From JALQUO01 sp964529685 (GTDB lineage Bacteria > Pseudomonadota > Alphaproteobacteria > Rickettsiales > Midichloriaceae), in assembly GCA_964529685.1 (NCBI GenBank), contig CAZGZC010000005.1, forward strand, positions 1-12,223: 12,223 nt of DNA. Direction: 5' to 3'. A program made the translations under genes and the position numbers. Shown here piece by piece: positions 6,821 to 12,223 of this stretch. The notes under the pieces were generated by a model. That model was not told the DNA's origin and did not search any database. It saw nothing but the letters and a program-made list of their open reading frames with translations. How positions within the stretch are numbered: the first letter of the stretch is position 1; each line of letters opens with the position of its first letter.

Positions 6821-7007
6821 AGAAGATTGCATCCTATATTTATTAATATTAGTATGCTCAGTCTTCTCTCTACTATAAATAGAAGTCATCCTAGAAGATT
6901 GTCTGATTCTGTGCATGTATAAGTATGGATGTTATCTTTGGAGAGATAGATAAGTGCAATTTAATATTCTTAATGACTGGTATTTTACATATAAAAATTT
7001 TCTAATT

Positions 7008-7026
7008 AAAAACAGTTTGTGTTTTT
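7008..7026 (-). terminator. Weak A/T-rich hairpin after the 224-residue protein gene
   Basis: AAAAACA (7008-7014) and TGTTTTT (7020-7026) form a perfect 7-bp stem with a 5-base loop. It sits 10 bases past the stop of the gene at 7037-7711 and ends in T-rich sequence on the minus strand. The stem has one G/C pair, so it would be a weak intrinsic terminator. Confidence 0.3.
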
Positions 7027-7036
7027 TCGCTAGAGT

Positions 7037-7711
7037 TTATTCTCCGATCTCCCTCTGCACTATACTGCTTTTGCTAAAAACTTCAGCGAAGTTATCCTTA
7101 GCCTCTTTTGTAGAGAATTCATAGCCAGCAACCCCAATTTCACGGAACAACTTATTTAAAAAGTCAGTTATTTGCTCTAATATTGAAATATTTGTTGCTT
7201 CTATTGGCTTGTTTACAATTTTCTGTAATGTCTCCTTTCCAAGTCTTTCAAAAACCTTCACTACTGTTTCGAGATATTTTTCAGCCCGTTGTGGAGAAAG
7301 TGCTTTTGCAAGATTTGAATAAGTTTTAAGCCTTCCTTCTTCCAGGTTTGGTTCATCATTCCCCATGTCTAGATCTCGTAAATAAGCATTAATTGCATTA
7401 ATTCCACTTTGGAATGGATGTTTAATAATATTAGATGATTTGAGAAATTTATATAATTCTATTTGAAGCTGACGTGCTTCTAATGAATGATAGTTTATTA
7501 CGAAATACTCATAGCATTCCCGTATGCTTGGTGTGCTCAATGCAGGCTCCTCGCGGTGTGTAAGACTTTTTTGCTCAACTTCAGATCCAACTGAGAGTGT
7601 TACATAATATGATAGGTTTCTCACGAAGGGTTCAATAGCTGACACTGGATATTGTTGCACAACTTTTGCTATTTGTCTAAAAAGCTCTTTGCTCTCTTTT
7701 GTTTGCCTCAT
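7037..7711 (-). CDS. Unrecognised helical protein (224 aa)
   Basis: I do not recognise this family. The 224-residue product has no signal peptide and no membrane segment, and composition and spacing suggest mostly alpha helices. Visible features are a Lys/Glu-rich N-terminus with KELFRQIAKVVQQYP at 8-22, a Tyr-rich stretch (ECYEYFVINYHSLEARQ, 65-81), an acidic turn (DMGNDEPNLEEG, 115-126) and amphipathic helices after residue 140. There are no cysteines except Cys66 and no obvious catalytic motif. ATG at 7711 is the first start of the frame, with no Shine-Dalgarno motif. It is separated by 142 bases from the SH3 gene upstream and 288 bases from dnaK downstream, so it is probably its own unit. 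It may be lineage-specific, possibly a cytosolic or type IV-secreted protein, but nothing in the sequence shows this. Confidence 0.8.
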   Translation of the reverse strand: MRQTKESKELFRQIAKVVQQYPVSAIEPFVRNLSYYVTLSVGSEVEQKSLTHREEPALSTPSIRECYEYFVINYHSLEARQLQIELYKFLKSSNIIKHPFQSGINAINAYLRDLDMGNDEPNLEEGRLKTYSNLAKALSPQRAEKYLETVVKVFERLGKETLQKIVNKPIEATNISILEQITDFLNKLFREIGVAGYEFSTKEAKDNFAEVFSKSSIVQREIGE

Positions 7712-7772
7712 AATTAAATTTTATTTATTTTTTTATTCACTGATTTTCGGTATACAATTTTTTTTGTAAAAG

Positions 7773-7791
7773 TTACAGTAAATCACTGTAA
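7773..7791. promoter_or_regulatory. Inverted repeat between the SH3 gene and the 224-residue gene
   Basis: TTACAGT-AAATC-ACTGTAA is a perfect 7-bp dyad with a 5-base centre, about 62 bases after the SH3 stop and 62 bases before the next start on minus. It could be a weak terminator for the SH3 gene, since CTTTT follows on minus, or an operator for the next gene. The long T-run needed for a strong terminator is absent. Confidence 0.3.
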
Positions 7792-7853
7792 TAAGTTGAT
7801 AAAAAATGAATCAATTTCGCTATTTATTAAAGATTATATTACAGAAATAGCAT

Positions 7854-8375
7854 TTAGGCTCCCCAAAGCTCTCTTTTATAAACCCAACCTTTATGACGAT
7901 TACTTAATGTAATCTTACACCAATCACCTTTACACTCAATTAACTTTGCAATGAATCCTTTTTCAGCTATTGCTATGACTTTCGATCTATTATTTGGCAA
8001 TCTAAAGATATTAGTACCCTTGTCATTAATAATCTTAACATATTTTCTGCCATCTAACATAGCCTCATGAATCCAACCTTCATTACCTTCTGAGTCTTTT
8101 ATTTGTCTCCAGTTGTCAAATTCTGCTGTTATTTGCACAGGATTTAACGTACATTTGTAGTTAAACTTTAGTTGTTCAGTAATACTAGGCCCAACTCTCA
8201 CATTTATATCTTTTGATTTTAACGTCACATACCTGGGTATTGGAAGCCCTGTGACAATACCAATATTCTCATTTGCATGAACGTTATTAAAAAAAAGACT
8301 AATTACTAGCAGTATTGGCTTCAGGCTTTGTATCTTCGTTGTTTTCAGTTGATGATGCGACTTGAGCAGGTTCAT
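7854..8375 (-). CDS. Secreted protein with two bacterial SH3-like domains
   Basis: From ATG at 8375 the product has 173 residues. A long n-region, hydrophobic core (ILLVISLFF) and V-H-A cleavage site near residue 34 form a Sec signal, so it acts in the periplasm or envelope. Two SH3-like units follow. The first (about 48-112) has INVRVGPS, WRQIKDSEGNEGWIHEAML; the second (about 113-173) has IFRLPNNRSKVIAIAEKG, CKGDWCKITLSNRHKGWVYK and ends ELWGA. This is the alphaproteobacterial SH3_4/DUF1058-like architecture, whose members are thought to bind peptidoglycan or proteins. Start choice is uncertain: the frame is open to an ATG at 8435, but that adds residues ahead of the signal and overlaps the upstream gene more. 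ATG 8375 still overlaps the DUF2610-like gene by 77 bases; a later non-ATG start such as CTG is possible. Confidence 0.88.
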   Translation of the reverse strand: MNLLKSHHQLKTTKIQSLKPILLVISLFFNNVHANENIGIVTGLPIPRYVTLKSKDINVRVGPSITEQLKFNYKCTLNPVQITAEFDNWRQIKDSEGNEGWIHEAMLDGRKYVKIINDKGTNIFRLPNNRSKVIAIAEKGFIAKLIECKGDWCKITLSNRHKGWVYKRELWGA

Positions 8376-8658
8376 TGTTTGTCGAATATAGAGATTCAAT
8401 CGCATACTTACACAGTTCTTCAAATGGTACACCATTCTCTATAGAAAGTTTTTGTAATTTTTCAAGAGCATCTATAACACTCTTAGGTATTACACCACCT
8501 CTAGTATCTTGTATAAACTTAGATTGAAAATGTATCGGGTGATGTTTTTGCTCAGGAGATCCGACAAAGATAGCTACTTCTGATGCTTGTCCACCGAAGG
8601 CACACGGAACATTGATCTTAGTAACATTTCTAGGTCTAAGTTCTTTTCTTTTTGGCAT
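8299..8658 (-). CDS. DUF2610-like conserved Rickettsiales protein
   Basis: This is a 119-residue cytosolic protein without signal or membrane segment. A basic start (MPKRKELRPRNVTK) leads into the core at about 17-90: VPCAFGGQ, VAIFVGSPEQKHHPIHFQS, RGGVIPKSVIDALEKLQKLS and GVPFEELCKYAIESL. This pattern (PCxFxGQ, VGxPEx-HHPxHFQ, RGGxIPxxVxDxxxKLxxL, FEELCxYA) matches what I remember of DUF2610, found in Rickettsia, Wolbachia and relatives. The function is not known. The last 27 residues are a Ser/Thr/Asn/Glu-rich tail, not part of the conserved core, and their DNA also encodes the start of the secreted SH3 protein in another frame. The ATG at 8658 lies 57 bases behind the 412-residue gene, so these three genes may be co-transcribed. 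Confidence 0.8.
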   Translation of the reverse strand: MPKRKELRPRNVTKINVPCAFGGQASEVAIFVGSPEQKHHPIHFQSKFIQDTRGGVIPKSVIDALEKLQKLSIENGVPFEELCKYAIESLYSTNNEPAQVASSTENNEDTKPEANTASN

Positions 8659-8715
8659 TATATTTAATAAATAATCATTTTTATAAATCTAGTCAATTTA
8701 TCTTTTACATGTCAA

Positions 8716-9954
8716 TTATTTTATTTGTTCAACAGATTTTTTCTTGGCATAATGTATGCCAAATGCATTTAAACCTTCAGAAAGTTTCTTTATATTCTCT
8801 CTTTTTTTAGGATCTTTAATGTTATGTATGGCTTTTGTGTTACACTTTACTCTATAACCAATTTTGTTGAATTGTTTCTCGAAATCATTTTTTAATGAAG
8901 CAGCGGTGTCAGCACTTTGCCCCCTATAAATAGGCGCCATCAAATATTTAGTAACATTATTAGCTGAAATACCTAAGTTACCAAAATCAGCATTAACACT
9001 TGGAGACTCATGTTCAGCTGTGTCGATTGCTTCTTTCTTTACTGTTTTTTCAATATGTCCTATTGCACCTAATCCAATTATTCCACCAACAACAGCTGTT
9101 ATTACACCAGCAGTAGCAGCAGAATAAGTGACTGGTATACCTATTGCTGCAACTAGTGCTGGAGCTAAAAAAGCACCAGTTGCTACAAATAATGCCAATA
9201 TACCAATTACAAATAGACATCTGCGCGCAGAATCAACAAAAACAGCTTTAGCTGTATTTTTACCAAAACTCTTACTTTTGCCTTCTACTAAATCTATTGC
9301 CCCTTCTTTTGATTTATCACCCATGAAAGCTAACATAGTACCTGTTATTCTGGGATCAGATAGAACTAAACCAGTAGCAACGCTTTCTGCATTTTCACCA
9401 CTAAGCTTGGCTGTAGCAAAAGTATAACTCTTGTGATCATAATTTTCTAGTTTCAAAATCTCCCGAACTCTCTTTATATTTGTGAAAGATTGCTCAACAG
9501 CTCCTAAGCTAACATCTGTTTCTGGTTGATAGGTTTCTAAAAGAGGATTAAAAAGAGGTTCTATTCCAAGATCTCTAAATGGCTTCTGCATCCTTTCCAC
9601 AAGGCCATTTGTAGGTTCGTAATATTTGTCATACAATTCTTTATATTTCGAATCCTTACCTAAGAGTTTATTTATTAATTCTTGTTGTCTTTCTTTAGAT
9701 TCCTCACGATTTTGATTGAGAACTTCCATTATTTCAACCTTAAATCTAAATAATATTGCTGCATTTGCAACTACTTGCTCAGCATTTGCTATATCAAATA
9801 TATTTATTTTTGCTGGATCATACGCTTCTAAGTAATTTATAAATTCTGTACTTATCTGATCAAAATTTTCTTTGTTATAGTTCTTCAGTGAATCTGAAAG
9901 ACTTTTCCCATTTTTTTTCGCATAAATGCTAGTTTTCTTGTTTTCTTCCAACAT
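8716..9954 (-). CDS. Unrecognised 412-residue protein with a hydrophobic hairpin
   Basis: I recognise no family. A charged, mostly helical N-terminal part (1-240) has a Gln/Glu/Lys-rich probable coiled-coil stretch at about 75-112, with QNREESKERQQELINKLL at 81-98, and no signal peptide. Two adjacent hydrophobic segments follow (about 246-272 and 278-300), rich in Gly, Ala, Val and Ile, split by a short PVTYS turn; together they look like a membrane-inserting hairpin. The remaining 110 residues are soluble and basic, ending KKKSVEQIK. Such an internal hairpin in a protein without signal peptide occurs in some effectors of intracellular bacteria that insert into host membranes, but this is analogy only. 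ATG at 9954 is divergent from gatA across a 121-base gap. The DUF2610-like gene follows after 57 bases. Confidence 0.85.
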   Translation of the reverse strand: MLEENKKTSIYAKKNGKSLSDSLKNYNKENFDQISTEFINYLEAYDPAKINIFDIANAEQVVANAAILFRFKVEIMEVLNQNREESKERQQELINKLLGKDSKYKELYDKYYEPTNGLVERMQKPFRDLGIEPLFNPLLETYQPETDVSLGAVEQSFTNIKRVREILKLENYDHKSYTFATAKLSGENAESVATGLVLSDPRITGTMLAFMGDKSKEGAIDLVEGKSKSFGKNTAKAVFVDSARRCLFVIGILALFVATGAFLAPALVAAIGIPVTYSAATAGVITAVVGGIIGLGAIGHIEKTVKKEAIDTAEHESPSVNADFGNLGISANNVTKYLMAPIYRGQSADTAASLKNDFEKQFNKIGYRVKCNTKAIHNIKDPKKRENIKKLSEGLNAFGIHYAKKKSVEQIK

Positions 9955-10001
9955 GTTTAAAAATATATTTGTATTACTACTTTTAATTCTAAACTATATA
10001 A

Positions 10002-10017
10002 ACTTTATTTATAAAGT
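10002..10017. promoter_or_regulatory. Inverted repeat in the divergent gatA promoter region
   Basis: ACTTTA-TTTA-TAAAGT is a perfect 6-bp dyad midway between the two divergent starts (9954 and 10076). It overlaps the -10 candidate of the minus-strand gene, so it could be an operator. A/T-only dyads are frequent in this composition. Confidence 0.2.
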
Positions 10018-10037
10018 AATAATTTTTAAGATTCCAA
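10008..10037 (-). promoter_or_regulatory. Candidate promoter for the 412-residue protein gene
   Basis: On the minus strand TTGGAA (10032-10037) is followed at 18 bp by TATAAA (10008-10013), about 54 bases before the ATG. The boxes match the sigma-70 consensus at four and five of six positions. A/T-rich background makes this tentative; I found no equally good plus-strand promoter for gatA. Confidence 0.3.
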
Positions 10038-10075
10038 TTTTTTCTCTTTTGATGTATCTTTCTACACAAAAATTT

Positions 10076-11530
10076 ATGACAAGCTTAACCAATTTATCAA
10101 TAGTTGAAGCAACTAATCTCATAAAAAGTCAAGATATTACCTGTGTAGAATTAGTGAAAGCTCATATTGAGGTAGCAGCAAATGATCCATATAATGCCTT
10201 CATTATCACAACTCCGGAATTAGCAATAGAGCAAGCTAAGAGATCTGATGAGAAGGTAATGAATAACACAGCTGGGATAATTGAAGGGATTCCAATTGCC
10301 ATAAAAGACCTATTTTGTACAAAGGGAATACAGACGACTTCTGGATCTAAAATGCTTAAAGGATTTATTCCACAATATGAATCAACAGTAACATCTTTTC
10401 TCTACGCAAATGGCGGGGTTTGTATAGGTAAAACTAACATGGATGAGTTTGCTATGGGATCTTCTAATATGACTAGCTACTACGGGAATGTTATTAACCC
10501 ATGGCAATGTATAAATGGTGAAGACTTAGTTCCTGGTGGTTCATCTGGTGGTTCTGCTGTTGCAGTAGCGGGTAAACTATCTATGGGAGCTCTTGGTAGT
10601 GATACAGGTGGTTCAATTAGGCAGCCAGCAGCTTTCTGTGGAATAGTTGGAATAAAGCCAACCTATGGTCGCTGTTCTCGCTGGGGTATGATAGCTTTCT
10701 CGAGCTCATTAGATCAAGCGGGAGTATTTACTAGATCAGTTGTAGATGGAGCATTGCTACTTCAAGCTATTGCTGGATTTGATCCAGAAGACTCAACTTC
10801 TGAAAATATATCTATTCCTGATTGGTCTTCTCTCATTCATAATGGAGTTAAGGGTATAAAAGTTGGTATACCTAAGGAATATGAAATTGACGGAATATCA
10901 AATGAAGTAATAAAAGCTTGGGAAGATGGAAAAAATTGGCTTAAAGAAGCAGGTGCTGAGATAGTAGAGATAAACCTACCTCATACAAATTATGCATTGC
11001 CAGTTTACTATACAATAGCGCCAGCAGAGGCATCAGCTAACTTAGCTAGATTTGATGGAGTGAGATATGGATTTAGACATACAAGAGAGGGACAGTCCAT
11101 GCATGAAATGATTGCTGAGAGCCGTGCAGAAGGATTTGGGAAGGAGGTGAAGCGCCGTATGCTCATTGGTAAATATGTCCTTTCATCATTCTCATATGAT
11201 CAGTATTACTTGCAAGCACAAAAGGTGAGAAGGCTTATATACAATGACTTTTTAGAGGCATTTAAGTCAGTAGATATCATATTAACCCCAACAACTCCAA
11301 CAACAGCTTTCCCGATAGCTAAACCACCAACAAATCCAGTTGATATGTATCTAAATGATATATTTACAATACCTGCAAGCTTAGCTGGTCTGCCTACTAT
11401 GTCAGTTCCGACTCACTTAGTAAATGGGTTACCTATGGCACTACAGCTGATAGGCAAGCATTTTGATGAGACATCGATAATGAGAGGAGGCATTGCTCTT
11501 GAAGCTGCAGCTGGGTTTAAAGGCATTTAA
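10076..11530 (+). CDS. gatA: Aspartyl/glutamyl-tRNA(Asn/Gln) amidotransferase subunit A
   Basis: GatA is the amidase subunit of GatCAB. It releases ammonia from glutamine for amidation of Glu-tRNA(Gln) (and Asp-tRNA(Asn)), the route Rickettsiales need because they lack GlnRS. From ATG 10076 it has 484 residues, the usual size. The amidase-signature triad is intact: Lys77 in IAIKDLFCT, Ser156 in PGGSSGGS and nucleophile Ser180 in DTGGSIRQPA. Other family segments are present: GKTNMDEFAMGS, KPTYGRCSRWGM, SSLDQAGVFTRSV, VKRRMLIGKYVLSS and FTIPASLAGLP. The frame is open upstream to 9926, but that adds 50 mostly hydrophobic residues no GatA has; the ATG at 10052 is a minor alternative. gatC is not upstream and gatB is not immediately downstream. 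Its stop codon is the first three bases of the 29-bp block shared with the leader at 610-638. Confidence 0.98.
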   Translation: MTSLTNLSIVEATNLIKSQDITCVELVKAHIEVAANDPYNAFIITTPELAIEQAKRSDEKVMNNTAGIIEGIPIAIKDLFCTKGIQTTSGSKMLKGFIPQYESTVTSFLYANGGVCIGKTNMDEFAMGSSNMTSYYGNVINPWQCINGEDLVPGGSSGGSAVAVAGKLSMGALGSDTGGSIRQPAAFCGIVGIKPTYGRCSRWGMIAFSSSLDQAGVFTRSVVDGALLLQAIAGFDPEDSTSENISIPDWSSLIHNGVKGIKVGIPKEYEIDGISNEVIKAWEDGKNWLKEAGAEIVEINLPHTNYALPVYYTIAPAEASANLARFDGVRYGFRHTREGQSMHEMIAESRAEGFGKEVKRRMLIGKYVLSSFSYDQYYLQAQKVRRLIYNDFLEAFKSVDIILTPTTPTTAFPIAKPPTNPVDMYLNDIFTIPASLAGLPTMSVPTHLVNGLPMALQLIGKHFDETSIMRGGIALEAAAGFKGI

Positions 11531-11598
11531 TTTTGTAATAAATCTTTAATATTTATATTATATAAGTAATAATATTGATAATTAAAAATGACTAATAA
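11528..11598 (+). repeat. Leader modules shared with repeat gene A
   Basis: This leader contains the same 29-, 20-, 14- and 9-bp exact blocks as 559-638, in the opposite orientation within the window. Block 1 (11528-11556) starts with the TAA stop codon of gatA, so the shared cassette abuts the housekeeping gene with no spacer. Block 2 is 11555-11574, block 3 is 11567-11580 and GACTAATAA is 11590-11598. Confidence 0.9.
11533..11561 (+). promoter_or_regulatory. Candidate sigma-70 promoter of repeat-protein gene B
   Basis: TTGTAA (11533-11538), a 17-bp spacer and TATTAT (11556-11561) lie about 43 bases before the ATG at 11604. The -35 box is in shared block 1 and the -10 box in block 2, and the paralogous gene keeps a TTGTAT-N16-TATTAT arrangement. 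Conservation between the two leaders is the best support. Confidence 0.45.
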
Positions 11599-11603
11599 GT
11601 AAA

Positions 11604-12223
11604 ATGCTAGACATAAATGACTTGATGATTGCAGCACATAATGCTGAGACTCCAGATGCAATATCTGATATTCTAACAAAGGTGAAAGCAAAAAATCAAT
11701 TTGACAATGTAAACAATGTAATTATAGAACTTGTAAAGAATCCTAATATTACTCCAGAGATATTAAAAGAGATCTTTGAAGCAGCTAAAGACTTGAGATA
11801 TGGTAAGCAACAGGTATTTGAAGCAATTGCAGGTCATAAGAATACTACTCTAGAGATATTAGAAAAGATCGTTGAAGAAGCTAAAAAGTTCACATATTAC
11901 TTGAATAAGCGATGGGTATTTGAAAAAATTGCAGGTAATCCTAATATTACTGAAAAGATATTAGAAGAGATCGTTGAAGAAACTAAAGGTTTCGAATCTT
12001 GCAATAAGCGATGGGTATTTGAAGCAGTTGCAAGTCATCCTAAGACTTCTGCAGAGATATTAAAAAAGATCGTTGAAGAAGCTACAAAGTTCACAAATCA
12101 AGACTATAAGCGATGGGTATTTGAAGCAGTTGCAAGTCATCCTAAGACTTCTGCAGAGATATTAGCAAAGATCGTTGAAGCAGCTAAAGGTTTCGAATCT
12201 TACAATAAGCAACAGGTATTTGC
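11604..12223 (+). CDS. LRV-like alpha-helical repeat protein, copy B (3' end beyond window)
   Basis: I translated this frame by hand. ATG at 11604-11606 opens a frame still open at the window end (206 codons). An N-terminal cap (MLDINDLMIAAHNAETPDAI) and a first divergent unit (VIIELVKNPNITPEILKEIF, 39-58) lead into regular repeats of the form (R/Q)(W/Q)VFEAVASHPKTSAEIL(K/A)KIVEEAxKF. VF pairs fall at 71, 105, 138, 172 and 205, so units alternate between 34 and 33 residues. The HP/NP-x-T-x-EIL core is LRV-like and predicts a helical solenoid suited to protein binding. There is no signal peptide or membrane segment, and function is unknown. It is a paralogue of the gene at 1-548 but not identical: Arg-Trp replaces the Gln before VF in several units, and units are more uniform. 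It follows gatA by 73 bases and carries its own promoter-like leader. Confidence 0.88.
   Translation, partial: MLDINDLMIAAHNAETPDAISDILTKVKAKNQFDNVNNVIIELVKNPNITPEILKEIFEAAKDLRYGKQQVFEAIAGHKNTTLEILEKIVEEAKKFTYYLNKRWVFEKIAGNPNITEKILEEIVEETKGFESCNKRWVFEAVASHPKTSAEILKKIVEEATKFTNQDYKRWVFEAVASHPKTSAEILAKIVEAAKGFESYNKQQVF
11907..12180 (+). repeat. In-frame tandem repeats inside copy B
   Basis: A unit beginning AAGCGATGGGTATTTGAA starts at 11907, 12006 and 12108, giving periods of 99 and 102 bp. The last two units are identical over more than 50 bases from that point, which points to recent duplication or gene conversion between neighbouring units. Confidence 0.9.

Noticed and set aside
6804..6889. 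Minus-strand 26-codon frame in the dnaK leader
   Set aside because: It covers the RpoH promoter -35 box, has no start signal and no recognisable content.
9128..9427. Plus-strand open frame of 99 codons
   Set aside because: It is antisense to the 412-residue gene across its Ala/Gly-rich hairpin; composition explains the lack of stops.
9926..10075. Upstream extension of gatA from ATG 9926
   Set aside because: It would add 50 mostly hydrophobic residues, overlap the divergent gene by 29 bases, and make GatA longer than its family. ATG 10076 gives the standard 484-residue protein.
11588..11602. Tiny ATG frame (four codons) just before the repeat gene
   Set aside because: It is too short to call. 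It is not kept in the other leader, so a leader-peptide role is unsupported.

Overview
This AT-rich window most likely comes from an obligate intracellular alphaproteobacterium of the order Rickettsiales. The evidence is a rickettsial-type GatA, a CarD-family regulator, a probable DUF2610 protein (a family I remember as restricted to Rickettsiales), an alphaproteobacterial double-SH3 periplasmic protein, a dnaK leader with an alphaproteobacterial-style heat-shock promoter, and A/T-rich gene starts without Shine-Dalgarno motifs. I cannot name the genus. The expanded repeat-protein family suggests a repeat-rich endosymbiont rather than a streamlined Rickettsia.

Layout. Positions 1-548 (minus) hold the 5' part of a gene for an alpha-helical LRV-like repeat protein, cut by the window edge. 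Next, all on minus, are ftsI (673-2301), a DMT/EamA transporter (2285-3154), carD (3166-3669) and two small genes I found by reading the strand: a basic 52-residue protein (3773-3931) and a 48-residue secreted peptide (3938-4084). A 756-base stretch without a convincing gene follows (4085-4840), then dnaK (4841-6748). Further minus-strand genes are an unrecognised helical protein (7037-7711), a double-SH3 secreted protein (7854-8375) overlapping a DUF2610-like gene (8299-8658), and an unrecognised 412-residue protein with a hydrophobic hairpin (8716-9954). gatA (10076-11530) is divergent on plus. Directly behind it is a second LRV-like repeat gene (11604 to the window end), a paralogue of the first.

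How the parts relate. carD, the transporter and ftsI are tightly spaced and probably co-transcribed, and the two small genes may join them. dnaK is probably monocistronic under RpoH (CTTG-N17-CCTATAT). gatA, dnaK, ftsI and carD are housekeeping genes for tRNA amidation, protein folding, division-site peptidoglycan synthesis and RNA polymerase regulation.

The most unusual feature is the pair of repeat-protein genes at the two ends. They face outward, share an almost identical leader of repeated modules (a 29-bp exact match plus 20-, 14- and 9-bp matches) and each sits just behind a housekeeping gene in the same orientation. They look like two members of a dispersed gene family that carries its own promoter. 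As inverted copies they could also recombine to flip the roughly 10-kb segment between them.
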